From the NCBI GenBank assembly GCA_034437655.1, contig DAOTTU010000057.1, positions 47,632-111,631 on the forward strand: a DNA stretch of 64,000 nt. Direction: 5' to 3'. Each line of letters begins with the position of its first letter. The first letter of the stretch is position 1. This document shows positions 36,015 to 44,398 of this stretch, piece after piece. A program made the position numbers and the translations under genes. The notes beneath the pieces were generated by a model. The model was not told where the DNA came from, made no database searches, and saw only the letters and a program-made list of their open reading frames with translations. The stretch comes from J027 sp034437655. Lineage in GTDB: Bacteria; Chloroflexota; Anaerolineae; Aggregatilineales; J027.

Positions 36015-36939
36015 TGGAATCTCCTTCGCCGCGTAGTGATTCAGCAAGTTTGTAGAAATGCTCGGCCTCGGCATGTGCGCCAAAAACGGCGACCACATCT
36101 GCGGCCTCAAAGAAGGCTTCGCTGGCGGCGAGGTCTTGCCCGCGTTCGTGCTGTACCATACCGATATTGGCTTGCAATGTGGCATAAGCCAGCGGCCCGG
36201 CTTCTCGTGTGAAGACTTTGAGCGCTTCGTTGAAACCCGTCAGTGCCCGTTCCAGATTCCGTTCACGGTCTTCAAATTTAGCGAGCTTCTGGCAGACCAT
36301 GCCGAGGTTATTTTGCAAGCTGGCATAGGCCGGAGCATCCTGCTCAGGATTGGTATTCAGCAGCGTTTCTTGATAGGCGGCCAATGCATGATTCAGGTTA
36401 TCGTGCGTGTTTTCGTGTTCGGCCAGTGCGACGTAGATATTGCCAAGGTTATTGTTGAGCGATGCATACACCAGCGGTGATTCAGCCGTGTCGCAGTCTG
36501 CAATAGCCTGTTGAAGGGCCACGCGGGCATGATGCAGATTCGTCACCGGGTCGTTGAGTTCGGCAAGTTGTTGGTAAGTATTGCCAAGATTGTTCAGCAC
36601 CATCAAGCGATCAGCGGCAGCATTATCGGCATCCAGCTCAAGTGCTTTTTGGAAAGCGTCTATCGCTTCTGCAAATAGGGTGGCGTCTTGTTGATGCTGC
36701 GCCAATTCACGTCGTACAATGCCAATATTATTGAGGGTAGCCAATTGTGCGGAAATCCGCGCGAAGCCACGGAAAAGCGTCAACGCTTCCTGGTAGGCAC
36801 TCAGCGCCGCGTGTAGATAGCGGTGTTCATTTTGATGTTGCGCCTGTTTGGAGAGTTCATCGCCCAGACGGTACAGCAAATGGGCACGATTTTCGCCTGC
36901 GGCGTGAGTGAGCTGGTTCTGCAAGTCTTCAATTGTCAT
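36004..36939 (-). CDS. TPR-repeat protein of the TIR/NurA operon
   Basis: 311 residues made of about six tetratricopeptide repeats from residue 20 to 295. Clear units are LATLNNIGIVRRELAQHQQD, VLNNLGNTYQQLAEL, SLNNNLGNIYVALAEHEN, SLQNNLGMVCQKLAKFED and TLQANIGMVQHERGQ. The LGNxYxxLAE pattern is that of NB-ARC-linked TPRs, as seen in STAND ATPases. It starts 18 bases after the TIR-NB-ARC stop, behind GGTGA, and runs into the nurA start. The arrangement suggests a sensor or arm supplied as a separate chain for the upstream STAND protein. No catalytic motif. Confidence 0.8.
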   Translation of the reverse strand: MTIEDLQNQLTHAAGENRAHLLYRLGDELSKQAQHQNEHRYLHAALSAYQEALTLFRGFARISAQLATLNNIGIVRRELAQHQQDATLFAEAIDAFQKALELDADNAAADRLMVLNNLGNTYQQLAELNDPVTNLHHARVALQQAIADCDTAESPLVYASLNNNLGNIYVALAEHENTHDNLNHALAAYQETLLNTNPEQDAPAYASLQNNLGMVCQKLAKFEDRERNLERALTGFNEALKVFTREAGPLAYATLQANIGMVQHERGQDLAASEAFFEAADVVAVFGAHAEAEHFYKLAESLRGEGDSNAD

Positions 36940-36957
36940 TGTTATTTCACCACTATG

Positions 36958-38526
36958 TTATGTGTTGCGTCTTGCGTCCAGAATATCAGCCCAGTGTGGT
37001 TCTAACCATGCGGCAAAACTGTCGTCATGGGCGCGTGCCGCAATAAGGTTACGGATTTCGGGAGCCAGTGTGGCGTAGTCACCGTCGTAAACACATTGCG
37101 CTGCTAATTTGCGATAATAGTCAAGGTGACGAGCGGCAGCGTCTTCGGCGGCGTCTACAACTTCTATAACCAGATCATCAACCCAATAGCGCTTGTCACC
37201 ATCAAAGGGCGTGACCTGCATAAACTGCCACGACACCAGCGCATGGACGCACGCATAGCGCTCAGTCTCGTCAAGATGGTGCAACAACGTATCGACGGCA
37301 TCATAAGTAAACCCGGCGCGACACACGACCAGATAACGTAAGGCTTCACGCGGTTTTGTTCCTTCAGCACGTACCATCTGGCGAATCGTTTTATGGACGA
37401 TATCATCCATGGCCGCCCGCAAGGTTTTGCTTTTCAGTCTGCTGAGATTCCCGATAACCTGTTTGGGTGAAAAATGCCGACACTGCTTGACTGCCCATTC
37501 CATGAGTACCGGATGTCGATATGCTGCTTCTGCTAATTGCTCGGCAATATCATCAAGATTGTGCCCCACGTCGAAGGCGGTGGCCATATCGAGTACGATT
37601 TGGGTGGCATAGTTCAACCGAGGGCGCTGTGGGCGATAGGTGCGCCGCACATGCAACATGTCCCAGTCGGCGCGGCTGGTGAGCAGCACTTGTGCCCCGC
37701 CGCCGAACAGTTCCTCAATTAGTTCGACAAAAGCCGCTTGCGAATCACCTTCAGGAATCCGCTCAGCACCATCTAAAACGACGAGTACCTTCGATGTCTG
37801 GTGGAGTTTGCGCAATGTGTCATGCTGCGAAGTGTCCGCAGCAAGATCAAGGTGCTGCCGCAACAATGCCAGCAAATCGTCAGGGGTGGTGGACTGTGTA
37901 CAATTCAACCACACGGTGCGGTTGATGTCCGCGCTTGACATGGCTAGTTGAGCGGCCAGGCGCGACTTACCGATTCCTCCCATGCCTAGAATCAGAGTCG
38001 GGGCTTCGCGGAGGCGTTCGGCCAAGACCTCTAACCCATAGTCACGACCACGAATGGGAATCGCCAGTAAGCGATGGTCAATGCGGCCGGTAATTGAGCG
38101 CATCAGCAACACGGGGGTTTCGTCTTGCAATTGCTCGCCACGCAATGCCGCCGCCAGCCCAGACAGGGCCCGGTCGCGGTTGCTCGTCATGTCCAGCCAT
38201 TGCACCAGATGCAAACGGTAGTCGATGTCTGCGATGGGCACGTCATCAATTTTGATGATGTAGAGCGGTCGCTGTGTGTTCAGCAGGTAATTCCATTCAG
38301 CGACGATTTCATCGCGTTGAACAGAATCTCGTGAAAGCACCAGCAACCCCGCATCACAGCTTTCAAGCGCATCTTGAATTGCGGTGCGCCAGTTGGCTTC
38401 CGGCGGTTGCAGGTTAAAATGGTCTACCCAGAAGTCATGCGGCGTATTTTTGCTCAGGAAAGAGACAATTTCACTGACAATGTCGTCATTTTTGGTGGCG
38501 TGGGAAACGAAAATATTGATTGTCAT
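36958..38526 (-). CDS. TIR domain-NB-ARC (STAND) protein
   Basis: 522 residues. The N-terminal TIR domain (1-130) opens INIFVSHATKNDD and carries a Glu, E77 in VAEWNYLL, at the position of the catalytic Glu of NADase TIRs. The STAND ATPase follows: P-loop GMGGIGKS with K187, Walker-B-like VLVVLDGAE and the sensor strand LLTSRADWD. Then comes a helical/winged-helix region (ILDMATAF, HPVLMEWAVKQC). It ends without the C-terminal TPR, WD40 or LRR sensor usual in this class; TPRs are in the next gene. Expected role: NAD-consuming or nucleotide-signal effector switched by ligand sensing. ATG at 38526 lacks a ribosome site but fits leaderless initiation. Upstream frame is open but non-family. Confidence 0.85.
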   Translation of the reverse strand: MTINIFVSHATKNDDIVSEIVSFLSKNTPHDFWVDHFNLQPPEANWRTAIQDALESCDAGLLVLSRDSVQRDEIVAEWNYLLNTQRPLYIIKIDDVPIADIDYRLHLVQWLDMTSNRDRALSGLAAALRGEQLQDETPVLLMRSITGRIDHRLLAIPIRGRDYGLEVLAERLREAPTLILGMGGIGKSRLAAQLAMSSADINRTVWLNCTQSTTPDDLLALLRQHLDLAADTSQHDTLRKLHQTSKVLVVLDGAERIPEGDSQAAFVELIEELFGGGAQVLLTSRADWDMLHVRRTYRPQRPRLNYATQIVLDMATAFDVGHNLDDIAEQLAEAAYRHPVLMEWAVKQCRHFSPKQVIGNLSRLKSKTLRAAMDDIVHKTIRQMVRAEGTKPREALRYLVVCRAGFTYDAVDTLLHHLDETERYACVHALVSWQFMQVTPFDGDKRYWVDDLVIEVVDAAEDAAARHLDYYRKLAAQCVYDGDYATLAPEIRNLIAARAHDDSFAAWLEPHWADILDARRNT

Positions 38527-38532
38527 AGCACC

Positions 38533-38561
38533 ATTATATAGAACGGATGAACGAATGGCAA
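38533..38561 (-). promoter_or_regulatory. Promoter of the TIR/TPR/NurA operon, positioned for a leaderless mRNA
   Basis: Minus-strand -35 TTGCCA (38556-38561), exact 17-base spacer, consensus -10 TATAAT (38533-38538). Only six bases separate the -10 from the ATG at 38526, so the start codon would be at or next to +1. Confidence 0.75.
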
Positions 38562-38671
38562 TTTCCGCGCAGAGCAAATAAGGGGAATTTTGCAAAACAT
38601 AGCAAGCTAAGCAATACTGTACTGGTTGCAAGCATGATTCACATCACGAAACATGGATGAGAGAAAGCCCT

Positions 38672-39238
38672 ATGCCCTACGAATCTCCCAATGAGTATAC
38701 AACGTTACTGGTTGAGGGTGTATTTGGAAATAGTTCGCTTCAGCAGGATTTGAGCGAAGAAGCAGCGGCTTTTTTTGTTGAATGGGCCGCCCAACAAGCC
38801 GAACGCATTGGTCAATTGCCAGACGATGACGACGCCTATGACGACATCAAGCGTCGGTTTGACCGTTCCTTGCGCACCATGAATGCACTCTGCAAGCGCC
38901 GCACAGAAGGTGCCGACGCTCTAGAGCCGCTCATTGCCCGAATCAATAACTATGGTAAAGTGCTTCAGTTTGAACCACTTGAAGGCGCGGCGCGCGATGA
39001 ACTCATGGCAGCTACCGATGCGGATGATCTCGCATTTATGGAACTACTTGCACAAAAGCTATCACCAGCAACCGCGCCGGATGATTCACCAGACGCAACC
39101 ACTAACGATACCCTACCATCCGCTTCAGAAGAAAGTGACAATAACACGGCGCGTCAGGGTGAGGATTCTGCGCAGGATTCAATTTACTCAAGTTATGAAT
39201 CCGCTTCGGACGATGAACAAAACCCCTCTGAATTGTAG
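38672..39238 (+). CDS. Unknown protein with acidic disordered tail
   Basis: 188 residues, no recognised family. Residues 1-120 look helical and globular (QQDLSEEAAAFFVEWAAQQA, DDIKRRFDRSLRTMNALCKR). The last 65 are Asp/Ser/Thr/Glu-rich and probably disordered. ATG at 38672 follows a GAGAGAAAG stretch; an ATG at 38657 is the alternative. It is divergent from the TIR operon and 49 bases before the PLD-fold gene on the same strand. A regulator or adaptor role is possible, but nothing in the sequence shows it. Confidence 0.6.
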   Translation: MPYESPNEYTTLLVEGVFGNSSLQQDLSEEAAAFFVEWAAQQAERIGQLPDDDDAYDDIKRRFDRSLRTMNALCKRRTEGADALEPLIARINNYGKVLQFEPLEGAARDELMAATDADDLAFMELLAQKLSPATAPDDSPDATTNDTLPSASEESDNNTARQGEDSAQDSIYSSYESASDDEQNPSEL

Positions 39239-39287
39239 AATTGACCACATGATTTACTGATTACGATGAAAAAAGGACTTTATCTCT

Positions 39288-40547
39288 ATGAACAATAAAA
39301 CCCTGGCCGGCGGTATTGGCGGCATTGTTATCCTTATATTTGCACTCTTTGCGCAGTTTGCATTGGGCATTGATGTGCTGAATGTTGACGAAGGCGATGA
39401 TGCCGTTGTTGAAGAAAATGTCGCAGGTGGTGAGTGGTACAACCTCTACTTTACCAGCCCGATCAACACAGATGATCGATCAGAGCATACAGGCTCTACC
39501 ATTGAGCAGCAAGTGATCAACGCGATTGATAATGCGCAGCAAACCATCGACGGTGCGTTTTATGAATTGAACCTTGAGAGCGTTGCCAATGCGCTGGTGC
39601 GAGCTGAGAATCGTGGCGTTGAGGTACGCTTGGTGGTAGATGACGATGCATTTATGATTGAAGAAATCTTTGACCCAGAAGATAGCACGCTCGACGTATT
39701 TCAAGCTGCTAACTTTGGCATATATTGCGAAGAATATGCAGAAGAACTTGCATTTGAAACCGGGGCTAGCGAGGCAGAGGCACAGCCAACGCTTGAATTC
39801 CTGACACCAGCCCAATACGACATCCGCTGTGATGATCGCGGCGCACTGATGCACCATAAATTCATGATCATCGACGGGTTCACGGTGTGGACGGGTTCTA
39901 TGAATATGACACACAACGGCGTCTACAACAATAACAACAACTATATGCAGATTCGTTCCAGCCGCATTGCACAGAACTTCCAGTACATGTTCAACCTGAT
40001 GTTTGACGAAGGCAACTTCAATCTGCGCGGTACAGACGGCTATGACGTCCCGAATCGGCGTGTCTCGGTGTCTGGTGTTCAAGTTGAAACGTATTTTTCC
40101 CCGGATGATGGCGATGCAGTCGAGCAGCGGATAGTCGAAGAAATTCGTGCCGCAGATGACAATGTGCGCGTGATGGTGTTTAACCTATTCCTGGATAGCG
40201 TTGGTGATGCATTGCTGGATCGGGTAGAAGCCGGGATTGATGTGCAGGGCGTATTCCACCCGGCCGGCAGTATTCGCGGTGGCCAGATGAGCAAAATTGG
40301 CTGTGCGGGTGCCCCTGTGCGGCAAAGCGGTAACCCGGATGTGTTGCATCATAAAGTGATCGTTGTCGATAGCGAAACCGTCATCACCGGATCGTTTAAC
40401 TTTAGCAATAATGCCCGTGACAACAATAACGAGGTCGTCTTGATCATTGATTCGCCCGAACTGGCACAGGCTTTTCTAGAAGAATTCGAGCGCACCTTCA
40501 ATGATCCGCGTGCTGATGTCCCGACGCGTGCTGAACTGGAGTGCTAG
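39288..40547 (+). CDS. Membrane-anchored phospholipase D-fold protein (two HKD motifs)
   Basis: 419 residues. An N-terminal hydrophobic segment (IGGIVILIFALFAQFALGI) acts as signal or anchor, so the rest is extracytoplasmic. Two HxKxxxxD motifs are complete: H190-x-K in HHKFMIIDG with GSMNMT, and H355-x-K in HHKVIVVDS with GSFNFS. These are the two active-site halves of PLD-superfamily phosphodiesterases or nucleases. The substrate (phospholipid or DNA) is not deducible; the PLDc_2-like spacing fits bacterial nuclease-type members. AAAGGA precedes the ATG. It neighbours the TIR operon but is divergent and exported, so a shared role is uncertain. Confidence 0.85.
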   Translation: MNNKTLAGGIGGIVILIFALFAQFALGIDVLNVDEGDDAVVEENVAGGEWYNLYFTSPINTDDRSEHTGSTIEQQVINAIDNAQQTIDGAFYELNLESVANALVRAENRGVEVRLVVDDDAFMIEEIFDPEDSTLDVFQAANFGIYCEEYAEELAFETGASEAEAQPTLEFLTPAQYDIRCDDRGALMHHKFMIIDGFTVWTGSMNMTHNGVYNNNNNYMQIRSSRIAQNFQYMFNLMFDEGNFNLRGTDGYDVPNRRVSVSGVQVETYFSPDDGDAVEQRIVEEIRAADDNVRVMVFNLFLDSVGDALLDRVEAGIDVQGVFHPAGSIRGGQMSKIGCAGAPVRQSGNPDVLHHKVIVVDSETVITGSFNFSNNARDNNNEVVLIIDSPELAQAFLEEFERTFNDPRADVPTRAELEC

Positions 40548-40582
40548 GTGTTGTGGTGAAAGAGACGTGGGTTTGACATCGC

Positions 40583-40611
40583 TTGACTTTCAAGTCTGGT
40601 GAGCCTACAGT
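40583..40611 (+). promoter_or_regulatory. Promoter of the SGNH hydrolase gene
   Basis: -35 TTGACT (40583-40588), 17-base spacer, -10 TACAGT (40606-40611). Leader of about 37 bases before the GTG start. Confidence 0.65.
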
Positions 40612-40654
40612 ACTTCCGTGTATAAACAAATTTGCATTTGTTCTGGAGTAACCT

Positions 40655-42067
40655 GTGCGAAATTTCCTTGTTGCAATGATTTCAGTGGTGGTGTTGCTGA
40701 ACAATGGGGTGGCGATGGCACAAGATAATATCACCTTGTCCGCGTCCACGACTGACTACACCAATTTCCGGGCACAACCATCGCTTACTGCTGGCGTCAT
40801 CACAATTCTTGACCCCGGTACGTTACTCACGCTCAACGGGCGAACCAGTGACGCCCAGTGGTTGCGGGCAACGGATGGCGAGCGCGACGGGTGGGTCTTT
40901 TTCACGCTGGTTGTAACCGCTGGTGATCTCCAGAGCCTACCAATCGTCGCTGCGCCACCCATAGCGACAACACCGGCCACCGCCGACAACGAACCGCCGG
41001 CCGCTGCTGTGGGTGATGGCCAACTGGCCGCTGCGACAAACGCCCCGGCTAATTTCCGTGCGGGGCCAAGTACAGGTTATACCGTGCTGGCAGGCTTAAC
41101 CGCCGACACACCACTCGTTTTGACCGGGCGCACTGGAACCGCATCATGGGTGCAAGCACGAGCCGCCGGCCAGGTTGGGTGGATCTATGCACCACTTGTC
41201 ACCACAGACGGCGAATTGAACGCATTACCTGTCGTCGCTGCACCACCACTGTCAGCGTCAAGTTCTACAACGACAGGCGGGGCCGCTGCTGTGCCACCGA
41301 CCAGTAGCGGGGTTGTCTCCGGCGTGGGGAGCCGCAGCCAGCAGATTTTTGCGCGCGGCCAACAGCTTGGCAATCGCGCCGATGTCTTTTCTAAGGTTGG
41401 CGATAGCATCAGCCGCAATCCTGTTTTTCTGTATCCGGTGGGCGTGGGTGGCTTGCAGCTCGGCACACATGCTTATTTGCAGCCGACTGTTGACTTCTTC
41501 ACCCGTACGACAGCCCGCACCCATAATTCTTTTGCCAACGATAGCTTTGCAGTACGCAGCGGCTGGACGTCTGGTGATGTACTCAGCGCAGCTAATGCCC
41601 CGGGTGAATGTGGTGGGGCCAGTCCGCTGGTGTGTGAATATCAGCAGACGCGCCCTGCTGTTGCCATGATTATGCTTGGCACGAATGACATTTTGCGCGG
41701 CGTACCGCTGGCGACCTTCCAGGCCAATATGCAGGCAATCATCAGCACCAGTATAGATATGGGCGTTATTCCCGTCATCAGCACGATTCCTGACCTTGAT
41801 GGCGCGGCCGGTGGGCAGGTGATCGCGTTTAACAACACCATTCGTGCGCTGGCGAGTGCTAATGCAACGCCACTCTGGGATTATTGGTCGGTGCTGCAAT
41901 CATTGCCCAATCGCGGCTTGAGCAGCGATGGGATTCACCCCAGCTTCGACCCTGCAACAGGGCAGACGGCCATCTTTGACAGCTACTACATGACTTTTGG
42001 ATATAACGTGCGCAATCTCACGGCGTTGGTAGTGCTTGACACGGTGCGGCGGCGCGTGCTGTCCTAG
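40655..42067 (+). CDS. Secreted SGNH/GDSL hydrolase with two SH3-like domains
   Basis: 470 residues: signal peptide (FLVAMISVVVLLNNGVAMAQ), two bacterial SH3 domains (residues about 30-90 and 125-190, each with N-F-R-A-x-P-S and a W-V/I-x-x-x-L-V end) and Pro/Thr-rich linkers. A C-terminal SGNH esterase domain follows. Its catalytic residues are S251 in VGDSIS, the LGTND block, and D425/H428 in DGIHPS. SH3 domains of this type bind cell-wall peptides, so it may deacylate a wall polymer. The GTG start has GGAG 7 bases before it. A hairpin follows the gene. Confidence 0.85.
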   Translation: MRNFLVAMISVVVLLNNGVAMAQDNITLSASTTDYTNFRAQPSLTAGVITILDPGTLLTLNGRTSDAQWLRATDGERDGWVFFTLVVTAGDLQSLPIVAAPPIATTPATADNEPPAAAVGDGQLAAATNAPANFRAGPSTGYTVLAGLTADTPLVLTGRTGTASWVQARAAGQVGWIYAPLVTTDGELNALPVVAAPPLSASSSTTTGGAAAVPPTSSGVVSGVGSRSQQIFARGQQLGNRADVFSKVGDSISRNPVFLYPVGVGGLQLGTHAYLQPTVDFFTRTTARTHNSFANDSFAVRSGWTSGDVLSAANAPGECGGASPLVCEYQQTRPAVAMIMLGTNDILRGVPLATFQANMQAIISTSIDMGVIPVISTIPDLDGAAGGQVIAFNNTIRALASANATPLWDYWSVLQSLPNRGLSSDGIHPSFDPATGQTAIFDSYYMTFGYNVRNLTALVVLDTVRRRVLS

Positions 42068-42124
42068 CACATAAAGCGCTAATGTAAGAATTGCGCATCT
42101 AACATCCACAGACAAACGTTGGAA

Positions 42125-42163
42125 GCCCGGCATGCAACACATATCCATGTCGGGCAAATTTGT
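42125..42163 (+). terminator. Hairpin terminator after the SGNH hydrolase gene
   Basis: 10-bp stem GCCCGGCATG / CATGTCGGGC with one G-U pair and an 11-base loop, followed by AAATTTG and a T-rich stretch. The imperfect U tract lowers certainty. Confidence 0.55.
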
Positions 42164-42201
42164 TTATTCGTCATGGCACCAAGGAAAAGCACGCTACTGT
42201 T

Positions 42202-43455
42202 ATGCAGCGTTGGCAACGCACACTCTACATCATGTTCTTCGCCCGCCTTGTGACGGCGGTTGGTTTCTCGATCATTTTCCCCTTCTTACCGCTCTATGTC
42301 AGCTTTCTTGGTTCAAGTACGAATCTTAGCGTAGAGTTCCTCGCCGGGGCGGTATTTTCCGCACAGGCCTTTACAATGATGTTCGCCTCGCCCATATGGG
42401 GGGCCGTTGCAGACCGCTATGGGCGCAAGCTCATGGTGGAACGGGCTATGTTTGGCGGCACACTCATTATCGGGTTGATGGCGTTCGTCACCTCGGCTGA
42501 ACAACTCGTCCTCTTACGGGCGATTCAAGGCACCATAACGGGTGTTGCTTCGGCGAGTAACGCACTGGTGGCATCTCAGGTGCCCCGGGAACGTATGGGC
42601 TATGCGATGGGAATGATGCAGCTTGCCACATGGAGTGGTGTGGCCGTCGGCCCGGTGATGGGTGGTGTCATGGCCGATGTCTTCGGCTTCTCGACGACAT
42701 TTCTGGCCACGGCGGCGCTGTTATTTTTGGCCGGGTTGCTGGTCTGGCGTGGTGTAGAAGAGGATTTCACGCCGCAGGAATCTGAAGACCGCCCAGAGCA
42801 GGGCTTCTTTAGCGCCTGGCAACGCATTCTGGCTGCACCGGGGGTTTCAACGACTTACTTGCTTCGGTTCACAAGCTGGATGGGGCGCACGATGATTGTG
42901 CCAATCGCACCACTGGTGGTCGTCAGTTTAATGCACTCTGGCGCAGACAACATCGCAACCATAACAGGCTTAATGACGGGTGTGGCGGCCGGTGCGGGTA
43001 CGCTCAGTGCCTTGTATTTTGGGCGACTGGGTGACCGCATTGGGCATCGTCACGTCTTTATCTGGGGAACAACGGCCACAGCATTGCTCTATGTTCCACA
43101 ATTTTTTGTGACGGATGTGTGGCAACTGGTCGTCTTGCAAGCGATGACCGGGGCTGGTGCGGGGAGTGTTTTGCCGAGCTTGAGTGCGTTGCTTGCTAAG
43201 TTTACGCAGCCCGGTGAAGAGGGCGCAGTCTATGGGCTTGAAAACTCTATCATCGCGGCATCACGTACAATTTCACCCATGATCGGCCCGGCAATTGCCA
43301 TCTGGTTTGGTCTGCGCAGCACGTTTTTACTGGCAGCGTTGCTCTTTTTCATCTCGATGTTGATCGCGCGGTTTCAACTGCCGGGGCCCGGTGCGCCGCG
43401 TCAATCGAAACCGGCCAGGTTGGTGCCACGTTCAGCCTCTGGTCCGGCAGCATAG
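42202..43455 (+). CDS. MFS multidrug-type transporter
   Basis: 417-residue major-facilitator permease with about twelve membrane helices. The loop 2-3 signature GAVADRYGRKLMVERA and its half-repeat GRLGDRIGHRHVFIWG are clear. Motif C of drug/H+ antiporters is suggested by WSGVAVGPVMGGVMAD in helix 5. An export function for small hydrophobic compounds is likely; the substrate is unknown. The ATG at 42202 has AAGGA 16 bases upstream. A TTG at 42160 would start within the tail of the preceding hairpin and is less plausible. Convergent with pcm. Confidence 0.85.
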   Translation: MQRWQRTLYIMFFARLVTAVGFSIIFPFLPLYVSFLGSSTNLSVEFLAGAVFSAQAFTMMFASPIWGAVADRYGRKLMVERAMFGGTLIIGLMAFVTSAEQLVLLRAIQGTITGVASASNALVASQVPRERMGYAMGMMQLATWSGVAVGPVMGGVMADVFGFSTTFLATAALLFLAGLLVWRGVEEDFTPQESEDRPEQGFFSAWQRILAAPGVSTTYLLRFTSWMGRTMIVPIAPLVVVSLMHSGADNIATITGLMTGVAAGAGTLSALYFGRLGDRIGHRHVFIWGTTATALLYVPQFFVTDVWQLVVLQAMTGAGAGSVLPSLSALLAKFTQPGEEGAVYGLENSIIAASRTISPMIGPAIAIWFGLRSTFLLAALLFFISMLIARFQLPGPGAPRQSKPARLVPRSASGPAA

Positions 43456-43470
43456 GCGTTTGGTGACGTG

Positions 43471-44130
43471 TTAGTCACGCTCTTGAAAGCCATATTTTCC
43501 GATGAGTGGCATAAATTGCACACGCATCAGGCGTTCTTGCAGGTATTCACCATCGACCAGCCACACCCGTTCCAGGTACTGTCGCCCTCGACTGCCAACC
43601 GGCAGAATAAGGCGTGCGCCCGGCCGCATCTGAGAGAGCAACGTCCCGGGAATAGAGGGAACTGCTGCGCTTACGACAATAATATCGTAGGGACACATGT
43701 CGGCCAGTCCCTGGCTGCCATCACCCTCATAGACTTCGATATTATCATAGTCCAGCTCGTGTAGGACTTTGCCCGCCCGCCGCGCAAGAACATGTTGGCG
43801 TTCAATCGAGTAGACTTGTGCGCCAAGCTCTGCCAGCAGCGCGGTTTGATACCCGGAACCTGTCCCGATTTCGAGGATGATTTCATGGCCGCTTAATTGC
43901 ATAGTTTCAAGCATAAAAGCGGTGATATAGGGCTGTGAGATGGTCTGGTTATGCCCGATGGGTAAAGGGCGGTCGGTGTAAGCATCGGGTCGGTACCGTT
44001 CTGGTACGAACAAATGACGTGGGACACGCCGCATTGCATCCAGAACACGGGGTGCAGCCACATCACGTGCAATCAACTGTTCGCGTACCATTGTGTCACG
44101 TTGGGCCGTGTAATCTTCTTCTGTTGGCAT
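43471..44130 (-). CDS. pcm: Protein-L-isoaspartate O-methyltransferase
   Basis: Repairs isoaspartyl damage in proteins using S-adenosylmethionine. The 219-residue protein has the N-terminal MVREQLIARDV and VPRHLFVPE blocks, then PLPIGHNQTISQPYITAFM. The SAM loop is EIGTGSGYQTALLAELG, and GDGSQGL and DIIVVSAAVPSIP follow in the family order. ATG at 44130 follows AAGGA by 5 bases; the 32 residues readable upstream are not part of the family. Single gene. Confidence 0.93.
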   Translation of the reverse strand: MPTEEDYTAQRDTMVREQLIARDVAAPRVLDAMRRVPRHLFVPERYRPDAYTDRPLPIGHNQTISQPYITAFMLETMQLSGHEIILEIGTGSGYQTALLAELGAQVYSIERQHVLARRAGKVLHELDYDNIEVYEGDGSQGLADMCPYDIIVVSAAVPSIPGTLLSQMRPGARLILPVGSRGRQYLERVWLVDGEYLQERLMRVQFMPLIGKYGFQERD

Positions 44131-44174
44131 TGCTATCCTTATCCGTCGCCGTTTTGGAGTGCATGACGATTTAA

Positions 44175-44205
44175 TTGAGCCATCCGCAGCGCAATATGCT
44201 ATAAT
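44175..44205 (+). promoter_or_regulatory. Extended -10 promoter upstream of the FHA gene
   Basis: -35-like TTGAGC (44175-44180), 19-base spacer, extended -10 TGC-TATAAT (44200-44205). It would give a long leader of about 185 bases before the FHA gene. Confidence 0.5.
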
Positions 44206-44297
44206 TACCCCGAAACGTATAATCACTTACCAATGATGTCGCACACGACAACCAGGGTGTTGTTGAAACATGACGCTGACGGCTCAACGGTTTGATT

Positions 44298-44313
44298 ATA
44301 CTCTGATGAGTAT
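44298..44313 (+). repeat. Inverted repeat in the FHA gene leader
   Basis: Perfect palindrome ATACTC-TGAT-GAGTAT, about 85 bases before the FHA start. It could be a hairpin in the leader or an operator; no T tract follows, so it is not a terminator. Confidence 0.4.
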
Positions 44314-44398
44314 TGAACGGATACGGACGATCTGAAAGTTGTTGTGTCCAGTTCTACTTATCACCACTATTGACGCAAGAAAATCGTAGCGAGATTTG

